A stretch of DNA of 64,000 nucleotides from Steroidobacter agaridevorans (lineage in GTDB: Bacteria; Pseudomonadota; Gammaproteobacteria; Steroidobacterales; Steroidobacteraceae), in contig NZ_BLJO01000005.1 in assembly GCF_009932555.1 (NCBI RefSeq), positions 525,556 to 589,555 of the forward strand, written 5' to 3'. This document shows positions 17,890 to 25,707 of this stretch, one piece after another. The notes below the pieces were generated by a model, which searched no databases, was not told the origin of the DNA, and was given only the letters and a program-made list of their open reading frames with translations. The first letter of the stretch is position 1. Every line of letters begins with the position of its first letter. A program made the translations under genes and the position numbers.

Positions 17890-18984
17890 TCAAAGCAACG
17901 ACATTTGCCGCGACTCGCCGCCACTTGCAGCGGAGCCCGCAACAAACAACGCGGTGTTGTGGACAAATCTCTCGCGATGTTTGAGGCCGTATCGCATGCA
18001 CGCGGCCGCAAACCGCTGCGCCAATAAGTCGGCATATTGTCCCTCGCCGCGCTGACGATGGCCCCAGCGCGGATCGTTGTCACGGCCGCCGCGCATATCG
18101 TGCAATCTCGACCAGACATGCTTGGCCTTCAGCGGCTCGTGTTCATCGAGCCACTCGCGAAATAAATCCTTCAGCTCGTACGGCAGGCGCAGTAGTACAT
18201 AGCCGGCCGAGCGCGCGCCGGCAGCCGCGGCCGCCTCGATAATTTTTTCCAGCTCAGCATCGGTGAGTACCGGAATCACGGGTGCAATCATCACTCCCAC
18301 CGGAATTCCCGCCGAGCTCAAACTGCGAATGGCTCGCAGTCGCGCTGCCGGCGACGCCGTGCGCGGCTCGAGCGTGCGCTTGATGTCGTTATCGAGCGTG
18401 GTGACGCTGACCAGTGTGTAAACCAGGTTGTCCTTGGCGAGCGGCGCGAGCAGGTCGATATCGCGCTCGATCATGGCGCTCTTGGTGATGATGGAGAACG
18501 GATGCCGACGCTTCGCCAGCACTTCGATGATGCTGCGAGTGACGCGGTACTCACGCTCGATCGGCTGGTAGGGATCGGTATTGGCGCCGATCGTGATCGG
18601 CGAGCAACGATAGTTCTTCGCCGACAGCTCCTGTTCGAGCAGGCGCGCCGCGTCCGCCTTGTAGAACAGCCTGGTCTCGAAATCGAGGCCCGGCGACAGG
18701 TTCAGATAGCCGTGCGACGGCCGTGCGTAACAATAAATGCAACCGTGCTCACACCCGCGGTAGGGATTGATCGACTGATCGAAGGAAATATCAGGCGATT
18801 TATTGCGGCTGATGATGGAGCGCGCCGGTTCCGGCTGCACCGTGGTTTCCAGCGGCGGCAACGCTTCTTCGATCGTGCCCCAGCCATCGTCCACTGCTTC
18901 GGCGCGCGTGGGTTCAAAGCGCCCAGCAGGATTCGACACGGCGCCGCGTCCGTTGCGAACAGCAGGGCGAATCGGGCTGGGCAT
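17890..18984 (-). CDS. PA0069-family radical SAM protein
   Basis: A 364-residue protein with the radical SAM cluster motif in 'GCEHGCIYCYARPSHGYL' (Cys-X3-Cys-X2-Cys, near residue 80), binding a 4Fe-4S cluster and SAM. Further family blocks are 'YRCSPITIGANTDPYQPIE' and 'SVTTLDNDIKRTLEPRTASP'. This is the group of SplB-related proteins typified by PA0069 of Pseudomonas, whose substrate is not established; repair or modification of nucleic acids is a speculation from the SplB relation. It is a single gene: the MFS gene lies just upstream on the same strand with a 51-base gap, so the two may be co-transcribed. Confidence 0.9.
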   Translation of the reverse strand: MPSPIRPAVRNGRGAVSNPAGRFEPTRAEAVDDGWGTIEEALPPLETTVQPEPARSIISRNKSPDISFDQSINPYRGCEHGCIYCYARPSHGYLNLSPGLDFETRLFYKADAARLLEQELSAKNYRCSPITIGANTDPYQPIEREYRVTRSIIEVLAKRRHPFSIITKSAMIERDIDLLAPLAKDNLVYTLVSVTTLDNDIKRTLEPRTASPAARLRAIRSLSSAGIPVGVMIAPVIPVLTDAELEKIIEAAAAAGARSAGYVLLRLPYELKDLFREWLDEHEPLKAKHVWSRLHDMRGGRDNDPRWGHRQRGEGQYADLLAQRFAAACMRYGLKHRERFVHNTALFVAGSAASGGESRQMSLL

Positions 18985-19035
18985 GGACAGGATAGTACTG
19001 GATATAAAACCAGCCTGGCAACTGGTTTGTGGCAG

Positions 19036-20274
19036 CTACTTCTTCTGCTGGGGGAATTCCTGCATCTTCCACAGCACGGGAAACAAGCGCGTCCACAGGC
19101 CGGTGACCACCAGCGTCGCGACGCCGCCGATCAGCACGGCGCGAACCGCGCCCCACCACTTCGCCATCACGCCGGATTCGAAATCGCCCAACTCGTTCGA
19201 CGCGCCGATGAACACCGAGCTGACCGCACTCACTCGGCCGCGGATGTAATCGGGCGTATCCAACTGCACGAGCAGATGACGCACGTAGACGCTGACCATA
19301 TCGGCCGCGCCGAGCACGACCAACGCCACCATCGACAAATAGAAGTTGGTGCTGAGGCCGAACACGAGGGTCGCGACACCGAACATCGCGACGCCGCCAA
19401 ACATCCACGATCCGACGTGCCGCGAGATCGGACTCAACGCGAGCACCAAACCGCACGCCGCAGCGCCGATGCCCGGCGCGGTTCGCAGCAGCCCGAGGCC
19501 GGTCGGACCGACGTGAAGAATGTCACTCGCGAACATCGGCATCAGCGCCGTCGCGCCACCGAGCATCACTGCAAGCAGATCGAGCGAGATCGCGCCGAGC
19601 ACCACTGGCCGCGAGCGCACGAACTTCAATCCTGAAAGCAGCGTCTCCAAACTCAACGGTTCGCGAGTCGTGTTCGCCGGTTCGCTCGCGCCGCGCACTT
19701 GAAACATCAACAGCGCTGCGGTCAGCGCCAGTGTCATGACCGTGGCATAGACCACCGACGGCCCGGCGAGGTAGAGCACGCCGCCGACTGCCGGACCGAT
19801 GATGGTCGCGACCTGCTGAGACGATGAATTCAACGCGACGGCGCGACGGAACGCATCGGTCGGCACCAGATTCGGCAGCAGCGACTGCGAGGCCGGCATC
19901 GAGAACGCGCGCGAAGCGCCCAGCACCATCATGATCAGGAAGATCGGCCACGCCGACAGCAAGCCACGCAGCGTCATGATCAGCAACGCCAGCGCGCAGA
20001 CCGAGCTGGTCAGATAACAGGTGGTCACGATGCGAGCGCGGTTGTAATTGTCCGCGGCGTGACCGGCCGGAAGAATCAACGTCACGAACGGAATGAACTG
20101 CGACAGCCCGATCAGGCCCAGGTCGAGCGGATCGCCGGTGATGTCGTACATCTGCCAGCCGACCGCGACCACCTGAATCTGCGCTCCGAGCGAGGCCAGA
20201 AAGCGCCCGCCGATGAAGCGCAATACATTGGGGTGGCGCAGCACGCTGTGTGTTTGCGCACTCAGACTGGTCAT
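19036..20274 (-). CDS. Major facilitator superfamily transporter (MFS_3 / EntS-like)
   Basis: A 412-residue integral membrane protein with about 12 hydrophobic segments. It has the N-terminal 'FRFIGGRFLASLGAQIQVVA'-type start ('VLRFIGGRFLASLGAQIQVV') and a loop 'PAGHAADNYNRARIV', the equivalent of the MFS motif A between segments 2 and 3. 'GASRAFSMPASQSLLPNLV' is characteristic of the MFS_3 group that includes the enterobactin exporter EntS and macrolide exporters. It should act as a proton-driven exporter in the inner membrane. No biosynthesis gene is nearby to indicate the substrate. Confidence 0.88.
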   Translation of the reverse strand: MTSLSAQTHSVLRHPNVLRFIGGRFLASLGAQIQVVAVGWQMYDITGDPLDLGLIGLSQFIPFVTLILPAGHAADNYNRARIVTTCYLTSSVCALALLIMTLRGLLSAWPIFLIMMVLGASRAFSMPASQSLLPNLVPTDAFRRAVALNSSSQQVATIIGPAVGGVLYLAGPSVVYATVMTLALTAALLMFQVRGASEPANTTREPLSLETLLSGLKFVRSRPVVLGAISLDLLAVMLGGATALMPMFASDILHVGPTGLGLLRTAPGIGAAACGLVLALSPISRHVGSWMFGGVAMFGVATLVFGLSTNFYLSMVALVVLGAADMVSVYVRHLLVQLDTPDYIRGRVSAVSSVFIGASNELGDFESGVMAKWWGAVRAVLIGGVATLVVTGLWTRLFPVLWKMQEFPQQKK

Positions 20275-20369
20275 GCGATGCCGGGGAGGAGTCCTTTACA
20301 GACACGCCAGGATACTGGGGCGCGTCGCAAAGACCCAGACTGGAGCTATTAGATTTGTGCTAGTGGCCG

Positions 20370-22250
20370 CTACGCCGACTTGGTCGTCGGCTGCTCGGGC
20401 GGCGGCGCTGCCGCCGGGACGGGGCCGGGCTGCGTCATGCCGGAGACGTGGTGACCGCCGGCATGATGGGGCGCGTGGTGCCCGCCGTGCTTTTTATCGT
20501 CGGACTTGAGCTGAGCGGGGAATTTGACCTGCACGACCGTGCCGTCATCCGAGCGCGTCTCCAGCTCGCCGCGCAGCTGGCGTACGAACGCCTCGATGAG
20601 CGAGCGGCCCAGGCCGCTTTGATCCTGCGAGCTGGCCGCCATGTCGAAGCCGGTGCCGTCGTCGCGAATGGTGAGCAGCAAGCTCGCCGGCGACTCGCGC
20701 ACGATCTGCACCTGGATATGACCGCCATCGCGCTCATTGAACGCGTGCTTGTACGCGTTGGTGATCGCCTCGGTCACCAGCAATCCCAGCGGCACAGCCA
20801 CGTCGGGGCCGATGACCTCGCTCGGCGAGTCGACCGTCAGCTCGACGTTGCGACCGCGGGACAAGCCACCACGACGCAGCTCGGCGCACAAGTCCTCGAG
20901 GAACCACTTCAGGTCGATCTCCTGCAGGTTCTCGGATTCGTACAAACGTCGGTGCAGCGTTGCGAGCGCATTGATACGACTGCGCGCTTCGGCGAAGGCC
21001 ACCTCGGCACGCGGATCGCGGATGCGGCGCGCATGCAGGTTGAGCAAGCTCATCACCAGCTGCAGGTTGTTCTTCACGCGATGATGGATCTCGCGCACCA
21101 GGATTTCTTTTTGCTGGAGCGAGTCGCGCAGCTCGTTCTCACGGGCCGACAACAGATCCGCCATGCGCGAGAACGTTTCTCCGAGACTGCGGATCTCCGC
21201 CGGCGCGGCACTCACCCGCTCCGGGCGCACGTTGTGCCGACCGGCTGCATAGGCCGAGGTGATGCGCTCGAGGTACGTGATCCAGCGCACGACCAGATGC
21301 TCGATGCCGAACCAGACCACGGCGATCGCCAGCGCCCACATCAACAACGGAGTGAACACGCCCCACGCCACTTGCAGCGCCAACGGACCGATCGCCGTCA
21401 GCACCGGCGTACCGAGAATGACGAAGATGCGACCGCCGAGCAGCGGACTGATCGCATACAGCCGCCACGTTCCATCGTGGCCGCGCGCGCGGAAGGTCTG
21501 AGTCTGACCGCCTTGCAGGTGCTCACGAAGATGCTCGTTCACGATGTCGCGCGATGGCAGCGGCGAGCGGGCCGGCGAGCGCTCCGATTCGCCCGTGATG
21601 ATCTCGCCCTGACTGTCGAGCAGCGCGAATGCGGTGTCGTCGGTCTCGTTGCCGGAGTGATAGCGACGCGTCAGCCAGTCCAGACCGATGAACAGCGCCA
21701 CCGCGCCTTGGATGACCCCGTCCTCATTGACGAGCGGCACGGCGGTGATGATGCCCCAGGTGCCCAGCCAGCGACTCACGAGCAGATCGCTGATGACGAA
21801 ACCATCGCCGCTCATCACCGAGATGAACCACTGCCGGTCGGCGACGTTCACGCCGCTGCGGGTCGGACCGGAAGCGCAGGTGAAATCGCCCTTCGCATCG
21901 ACGACCGATGCGCCGGAATATTGATCCAGTCCGCCGATGGCCCGCTGCAACGCGCGCCGGCACGCCAGGCCTTCGCCAGCGCGCACGTCGGGTTGTGCGG
22001 CCAGACTGGTGAGGATCTCGCGCGACGCCGAGATCATGTTGACCTGCTCGGTCGCCGACAGCTGCGCGGCCTGGGCGAGGTTCTGCTCCAGGATGCGCAT
22101 GCTGCTGTTGTAGCTCGAGATCGCCTGCAAGACCGCGAGCGCGCCCGGCGCCAGCATCGCGATGCCGACGATGAGCACGAGTCGCGGGCGCAGGCCGGCA
22201 TTCCGGCCAAACCAGGAACGCGGCGCGGCGACGATCTTGGCGCTCTTCAA
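20370..22250 (-). CDS. HisKA_2-type sensor histidine kinase of the general stress response (PhyK-like)
   Basis: The start is TTG at 22250 with GGGAG seven bases upstream. The 626-residue protein has a first span near 20-42, a periplasmic sensor of about 240 residues with a Cache-like look ('DRQWFISVMSGDGFVISDLL', 'GTWGIITAVPLVNEDG'), a second span near 290-318 and a HAMP-like linker. The HisKA_2 box is 'REIHHRVKNNLQLVMSLLNL' (His near 388), with an HATPase domain near 480-585 ('VPLGLLVTEAITNAYKHAF', 'RDDGTGFDM'). HisKA_2/HWE kinases are the usual partners of PhyR. It is the third gene after nepR and ecfG. The C-terminal 40 residues are a His-rich tail ('KKHGGHHAPHHAGGHH') that is not standard. 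Confidence 0.9.
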   Translation of the reverse strand: MKSAKIVAAPRSWFGRNAGLRPRLVLIVGIAMLAPGALAVLQAISSYNSSMRILEQNLAQAAQLSATEQVNMISASREILTSLAAQPDVRAGEGLACRRALQRAIGGLDQYSGASVVDAKGDFTCASGPTRSGVNVADRQWFISVMSGDGFVISDLLVSRWLGTWGIITAVPLVNEDGVIQGAVALFIGLDWLTRRYHSGNETDDTAFALLDSQGEIITGESERSPARSPLPSRDIVNEHLREHLQGGQTQTFRARGHDGTWRLYAISPLLGGRIFVILGTPVLTAIGPLALQVAWGVFTPLLMWALAIAVVWFGIEHLVVRWITYLERITSAYAAGRHNVRPERVSAAPAEIRSLGETFSRMADLLSARENELRDSLQQKEILVREIHHRVKNNLQLVMSLLNLHARRIRDPRAEVAFAEARSRINALATLHRRLYESENLQEIDLKWFLEDLCAELRRGGLSRGRNVELTVDSPSEVIGPDVAVPLGLLVTEAITNAYKHAFNERDGGHIQVQIVRESPASLLLTIRDDGTGFDMAASSQDQSGLGRSLIEAFVRQLRGELETRSDDGTVVQVKFPAQLKSDDKKHGGHHAPHHAGGHHVSGMTQPGPVPAAAPPPEQPTTKSA

Positions 22251-22284
22251 GCGGCGACTCCCCGCAGCGAAACAACCTCAGTGC

Positions 22285-22857
22285 TCAGGACACGCCCGAG
22301 CGCCGTTCATTGCTGATATTAGGCTCGCTGAGAGAGTTCACCCCGGGCAACGTCCCGGTCACCTGAGTGGCGTCCTCGCCGAGCAGCTCGACCAGGCGGT
22401 CGCGAGCGCGTGCAATACGGCTCTTGATCGTGCCCACCGCGACCTGGCACACGTCCGCCGCTTCTTCATAGGACAGGCCGGTCGCACACACCAGCACCAG
22501 AGCTTCGCGCTGATCCACCGGCAGCTCTTGCAGCGCGCGGTTCAAATCGCGCAGGTGCAGCTTGGCATCGTGGTCCGGCGCAATGGCCATCTGCGATGCG
22601 CAGATGCCGTCCGGATCCTCGATCTCGAACTTGCGGTGGCGCAGCTCGGAGTAGTAGCAGTTGCGCAGGATCGTGAACAGCCAGGCCTTCAGATTGCTGC
22701 CCGTCTGGAATTGCTCACGGTTGGTCCACGCCTTCAGCACCGTGTCCTGCACCAGATCGTCGGCGCGCGCCGGGTCGCCGCACAAGGAACGTCCGAAAGC
22801 ACGCAGGGCCGGCAGCAGTGCCGTCACCTGATCGAGAAATTTATCCTGGCCGGTCAT
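22285..22857 (-). CDS. ecfG: ECF sigma factor of the EcfG (general stress response) type
   Basis: ATG at 22857 gives 190 residues and follows AGGGG; the frame to 22992 overlaps nepR and is rejected. Sigma region 2 is 'ADDLVQDTVLKAWTNREQF' with 'LKAWLFTILRNCYYSELRHR'. Region 4 is 'LPVDQREALVLVCATGLSYE' with 'VAVGTIKSRIARARDRLVEL'. The 'RNCYYSELRHRKFEIEDPDG' linkage between regions is typical of the EcfG group known from Alphaproteobacteria. It is 23 bases downstream of nepR and 34 bases upstream of the sensor kinase gene. It should direct RNA polymerase to GGAAC-N16/17-CGTT promoters when NepR is removed by phosphorylated PhyR. Such promoters occur locally, including upstream of its own operon, which predicts autoregulation. 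Confidence 0.92.
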   Translation of the reverse strand: MTGQDKFLDQVTALLPALRAFGRSLCGDPARADDLVQDTVLKAWTNREQFQTGSNLKAWLFTILRNCYYSELRHRKFEIEDPDGICASQMAIAPDHDAKLHLRDLNRALQELPVDQREALVLVCATGLSYEEAADVCQVAVGTIKSRIARARDRLVELLGEDATQVTGTLPGVNSLSEPNISNERRSGVS

Positions 22858-22880
22858 GGGCGGCGCCCCTTGCGCGCCAC

Positions 22881-23072
22881 TCAAGCGCCACGCTCCTTGT
22901 CTTCCAGCTGCTTCAGCAGCTGTTTGAACTCGTCGGGCACGGGCTCGTCCATGACGTCGGTGAACATGCGCTTCAAGCGCGTACCGAGCCAATCTGGGAC
23001 TTGCTCCGTCGCCGCGCTCGCAGCCGGTGCTTCGACGGACTCGTCAGGCTTGGTTTGCTCACTCATGATCAT
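22881..23072 (-). CDS. nepR: NepR-family anti-sigma factor
   Basis: A small protein whose core 'LGTRLKRMFTDVMDEPVPDE' followed by 'FKQLLKQLE' matches the NepR signature (LG-X2-L-(R/K)-X2-(Y/F)-X3-V-X-(E)-EPVPD-X-F-X2-LL-X2-L). NepR holds EcfG inactive until it is captured by phosphorylated PhyR. I give ATG 23072 (63 residues); ATG 23066 (61 residues) and ATG 23114 (77 residues) are in the same frame, and none has a convincing Shine-Dalgarno sequence, so the start is uncertain. It is the first gene of the nepR-ecfG-kinase operon and is preceded by an EcfG-type promoter. The location directly before ecfG and divergent from phyR is the classical layout. Confidence 0.88.
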   Translation of the reverse strand: MIMSEQTKPDESVEAPAASAATEQVPDWLGTRLKRMFTDVMDEPVPDEFKQLLKQLEDKERGA

Positions 23073-23142
23073 GGCTGATTGGGGTAATGGCGCGTCGGGT
23101 CGCGCATGGTCCATACCTGGGGTCTAACGCTCAGTGGGGGAA

Positions 23143-23168
23143 GGAACGCCTAGCGCCGTGAAAAAGTT
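23143..23168 (+). promoter_or_regulatory. Probable EcfG-type promoter of phyR, interlocked with the nepR promoter
   Basis: On the + strand, GGAAC at 23143-23147 is followed by a 17-base spacer and AGTT at 23165-23168, one mismatch from CGTT. It points toward phyR (start 23270). The same bases serve the two strands, because GGAACG is the reverse complement of CGTTCC. The resulting 5' leader would be about 90 bases. Confidence 0.55.
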
Positions 23169-23170
23169 CC
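23145..23170 (-). promoter_or_regulatory. EcfG-type promoter of nepR-ecfG-kinase operon
   Basis: Reading the - strand, GGAAC (23170-23166) is followed by a 17-base spacer and CGTT (23148-23145). This exactly fits the general stress sigma consensus known from Alphaproteobacteria (GGAAC-N16/17-CGTT). It points toward nepR and would give autoregulation of the operon. It overlaps a near-match on the opposite strand. Confidence 0.8.
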
Positions 23171-23269
23171 AGGGAGTAAGGAACCTTCCCCCCCGTTCGT
23201 ACATAGTATTGCTGCATTCATCTAGAGCGCTCCATCGCGCCGCTAAAGAAACCGTATTCAGGAGTCTCC

Positions 23270-24040
23270 ATGGCCTTAGCTCACGCCATCGCCGAACATC
23301 TGCCCTATCTGCGCCGGTACGCCCGCGCGCTGTGCGGCACGCAGAAAAGTGGCGATGCCTATGTCCGGGCATGTCTGGAAGCGATTGTTGCCGATACTTC
23401 GGTACTGGATGCCCGCCTGTCTCCAAGAGTTGGCCTGTATCGCTTGTTCCATAAACTCTGGAACAGCGCGCATATCGAAGTGCCGGCCGCGTCGGCAAAG
23501 CGCGACGTCGACGGCGTCGAGCGGCGCTTGAGCGAGCTCACGCCGGCGCGCCGTCAGGCATTGCTGCTCACCGCGATGGAAGGCTTCAACATCAGCGACG
23601 CCGCGCACATCCTCAGCGTCGACGAAGAGGAAGTGAAAGAAATGGTGAGCCAGGCGGTGCGCGAGATCTCCAACCAGCCCAGCACCAAGGTGCTCATCAT
23701 CGAAGACGAGCCCATCATTTCGCTCGACCTCCAGAGCATCGTGCGCGAGATGGGCCATACCGTCGCCGCGATCGCGACCACCCGCGACGAAGCGGTCCGC
23801 GCCGCGCGCAAGACCGAGCCGGGCCTGGTGCTGGCGGACATCAAGCTCGCCGATGGCAGCTCCGGTATCGACGCCGTCCGGCAGATCCTGAGCGAAGTGG
23901 AAGTGCCGATCGTCTTCATCACCGCGTATCCGGAGCGTCTGCTGACAGGCGAGCGTCCCGAGCCTACATTCCTGGTCACCAAACCGTTCGTGCCGGAGAC
24001 CGTGCGAGTCGCTGTCAGCCAGGCGTTGCTGTTCGCCTGA
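23270..24040 (+). CDS. phyR: PhyR-type response regulator / anti-anti-sigma factor
   Basis: A 256-residue protein with AGGAG five bases before the ATG. The N-terminal 135 residues are a sigma-factor-like domain ('LAHAIAEHLPYLRRYARALC', 'LTPARRQALLLTAMEGFNIS') lacking a DNA-binding role. The C-terminal receiver ('KVLIIEDEPIISLDLQSIV', 'GLVLADIKLADGSSGID', 'IVFITAYPERLL', 'FLVTKPF') has phospho-acceptor Asp near 190, the switch Thr and the conserved Lys. This domain order is the hallmark of PhyR: upon phosphorylation the sigma-like domain binds NepR and releases EcfG. It is divergent from nepR-ecfG, followed by a strong terminator, and probably transcribed from an EcfG-type promoter. Confidence 0.95.
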   Translation: MALAHAIAEHLPYLRRYARALCGTQKSGDAYVRACLEAIVADTSVLDARLSPRVGLYRLFHKLWNSAHIEVPAASAKRDVDGVERRLSELTPARRQALLLTAMEGFNISDAAHILSVDEEEVKEMVSQAVREISNQPSTKVLIIEDEPIISLDLQSIVREMGHTVAAIATTRDEAVRAARKTEPGLVLADIKLADGSSGIDAVRQILSEVEVPIVFITAYPERLLTGERPEPTFLVTKPFVPETVRVAVSQALLFA

Positions 24041-24057
24041 GCTCCTCTGCAAGTCCT

Positions 24058-24091
24058 AAAGAAACGGGGCCTTTCGGCCCCGTTTCTTTTT
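24058..24091 (+). terminator. Intrinsic terminator after phyR
   Basis: The arms AAAGAAACGGGGCC and GGCCCCGTTTCTTT form a 14-bp stem with a TTTC loop, followed by T residues. It lies 18 bases after the phyR stop. The A/T flanks make it also usable for the convergent DUF1328 gene on the - strand. Confidence 0.92.
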
Positions 24092-24116
24092 GCTTGTCCC
24101 CCTTGTCACATCAATG

Positions 24117-24290
24117 TCACACCGGAGGCCTGCCGCGCAACGCGCCACCCACCAGTGCCACCAAGGTCAGGACCAGGAAAATAAAGAACAGGATTTTCGC
24201 GATACCGGCCGCGGCGCCGGCAATGCTGGTGAAGCCCAGCACGGCGGCGATGATCGCAACTACAAAGAACGTCAGCGCCCAAGACAACAT
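24117..24290 (-). CDS. DUF1328 (YtjA-like) small membrane protein
   Basis: A 57-residue protein starting at ATG 24290 with GGAGG five bases upstream. It has two membrane spans ('[20 protein letters not shown]' and '[20 protein letters not shown]') and a short basic end, matching DUF1328. The family is common in stress regulons but has no defined activity. An exact EcfG-type promoter lies about 75 bases upstream, so it is a predicted member of the local general stress regulon. The gene faces phyR across the shared terminator. Confidence 0.88.
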   Translation of the reverse strand: MLSWALTFFVVAIIAAVLGFTSIAGAAAGIAKILFFIFLVLTLVALVGGALRGRPPV

Positions 24291-24363
24291 GTGAACCTCC
24301 ATACCCCTCGTTGAACACTCCAGCTCGCGACCCTCCTTGTACCGCGCGCCGCTTCAATTTCGG

Positions 24364-24388
24364 AACGCGTGAGCTTATGCCCGGTTCC
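24364..24388 (-). promoter_or_regulatory. EcfG-type promoter of the DUF1328 gene
   Basis: On the - strand, GGAAC (24388-24384), a 16-base spacer and CGTT (24367-24364). The opposite strand of the same bases reads GGAAC (24362-24366), N16, GGTT, a weaker match, repeating the interlocked arrangement seen before nepR/phyR. Confidence 0.78.
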
Positions 24389-24401
24389 GGCGCAGCAATT
24401 C

Positions 24402-24426
24402 GGAACTTCCCGCATGCGTAAACGTT
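24402..24426 (+). promoter_or_regulatory. EcfG-type promoter of the small lipoprotein gene
   Basis: On the + strand, GGAAC (24402-24406), a 16-base spacer and CGTT (24423-24426). The start codon of the lipoprotein gene is at 24459, leaving a leader of about 25 bases that contains GGAG at the right spacing. Confidence 0.82.
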
Positions 24427-24458
24427 TTTCTGACGAATTTTTACCGCGGAGAAACATC

Positions 24459-24692
24459 ATGAAAATGACGGGAAAACTGCTTTGGTCCGCGCTGCTCGCA
24501 GCGACGCTGAGTGTCGGCCTGGCCGCGTGCGAAAAGAAAGGGCCGGTGGAACAAGCCGGCGAAGAAGTCGACGAGGCCGTCGATACGCTCAAGAACGGCG
24601 GCGAGGAATCGACGGAAAACAAAGTGGACGATGCGATCGATGAAGCGCGCGAAGGCGCCGAAGATACCGCCGACGAGCTGAAAGAAAAGTAA
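24459..24692 (+). CDS. Small acidic stress lipoprotein
   Basis: ATG 24459 with GGAG seven bases upstream gives 77 residues; longer in-frame starts lie upstream of the promoter and are rejected. The lipoprotein signal is 'LLAATLSVGLAAC' (Cys 28). The mature part is about 50 residues of Glu, Asp, Lys and Ala ('KVDDAIDEAREGAEDTADEL'), probably a helix, resembling many small envelope-stress lipoproteins. The exact EcfG-type promoter just upstream makes it a predicted target of the general stress response. Its function is unknown; a cushioning or membrane-associated role would be speculation. Confidence 0.85.
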   Translation: MKMTGKLLWSALLAATLSVGLAACEKKGPVEQAGEEVDEAVDTLKNGGEESTENKVDDAIDEAREGAEDTADELKEK

Positions 24693-24716
24693 GCGGACGT
24701 TTGTTCGATTGTTTGC

Positions 24717-24750
24717 AGAGGGGACGGACTTCAAATCCGTCCCCTCTTTC
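24717..24750. terminator. Hairpin terminator between convergent genes
   Basis: The arms AGAGGGGACGGA (24717-24728) and TCCGTCCCCTCT (24736-24747) form a perfect 12-bp stem with a 7-base loop, followed by TTC on the + strand. It lies between the lipoprotein gene and the convergent hydrolase gene. The T tract is short, so efficiency is uncertain. Confidence 0.75.
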
Positions 24751-25627
24751 ATTTGCTCTCGAGAAACTCTTCGATCAGCGCCGCGACTTCATCCGGCCGC
24801 TCGTGATGCATCATGTGGCCGGCATCGTTGACGGTCGCGAAGCTGAGCTGGCGATAGATCGAGCGCAGCCTGGGTTCGGCGATCTCATCGCCCAGGCGCT
24901 TCGCCAGATCGGATTGATCGCCGACCACGAATAACAACGGCGCCTCGATGGCGCTCCAGCAAGCCTCGGCCTGCTCGCGTGAATAGAGCACCGGATTGGT
25001 TCGCTTGTGTTTGGGATCGGCGCGCAATTCGACCTTGCCGTCGCCTCGCGTTTGTCCCCAGGAGCGCGCAATGAACTCCACTCGATCTTTCGGAGTACGA
25101 GGGTTGCGACGCGCGAGCACGCGAACCAGCTGCTCGTAATTGTCGTAAATCGCGAATTCGGTGCCGTGCTTCACCTCATCGAGCCATTCGGCATAGCGTG
25201 CCGGCGCCTGATCGGGCGTCGTGCGCGCCATGCCAAAGCCTTCGAGGCTGACAAGTCGGCGGATGCGCTGTGGCCGCACGCCGGCGTACAGCATCGCAAT
25301 GTTGCCGCCCATGCTATGACCGACCAGATCGATCGGCGCATCGGGCGCCAGCCGATCCAGCAGCGCATCGAGATCGGCGAGGTAGTCTGGAAACCAGTAG
25401 CCATCGGCGGGCCATTGCGTGCGACCGAAGCCGCGCATGTCGATGGCGACACAGGTGCGATCGGCGGCAAAGCAATCGACCAGGAACTGATACGTCTCGC
25501 CCGTGTCGCCCCAGCCGTGCAGCAGTACCAGCGGATCCGGGTCACTGCCCGGCCAGCGATACACGTGGAAGGTCAGGCCGCGCGCGTGGAGTTTTTCAGT
25601 TTGGACGGGGCGCAGCGATCGATACAT
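24749..25627 (-). CDS. Alpha/beta hydrolase
   Basis: I start at ATG 25627 (292 residues) because homology-like sequence begins there ('MYRSLRPVQTEKLHARGLTF'); the frame continues upstream to 25684. The protein has the oxyanion loop 'VLLHGWGDTGETY', the nucleophile elbow 'LVGHSMGGN' with catalytic Ser, and a C-terminal 'NDAGHMMHHERPDEV' with the catalytic His. This is a complete Ser-hydrolase triad arrangement. The protein is likely cytoplasmic, as no signal peptide is seen. Substrate cannot be inferred. Confidence 0.87.
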   Translation of the reverse strand: MYRSLRPVQTEKLHARGLTFHVYRWPGSDPDPLVLLHGWGDTGETYQFLVDCFAADRTCVAIDMRGFGRTQWPADGYWFPDYLADLDALLDRLAPDAPIDLVGHSMGGNIAMLYAGVRPQRIRRLVSLEGFGMARTTPDQAPARYAEWLDEVKHGTEFAIYDNYEQLVRVLARRNPRTPKDRVEFIARSWGQTRGDGKVELRADPKHKRTNPVLYSREQAEACWSAIEAPLLFVVGDQSDLAKRLGDEIAEPRLRSIYRQLSFATVNDAGHMMHHERPDEVAALIEEFLESK

Positions 25628-25707
25628 GAGGGGGCGATGGTCTGGAGGAGAATGGCGATACCGTACGCCTTGCGGGCACGGCATCGCTCACTTTGGTCAG
25701 CGCGCGA

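Noticed and set aside
22857-22992. N-terminal extension of the sigma factor frame to 22992
   Set aside because: It would overlap nepR by more than 100 bases and has Arg-rich sequence unlike sigma factors; the ATG at 22857 matches the family start.
23180-23197. GGAAC followed by CGTT on the + strand before phyR
   Set aside because: Spacer is only 9 bases, incompatible with the 16-17 base spacing of EcfG promoters.
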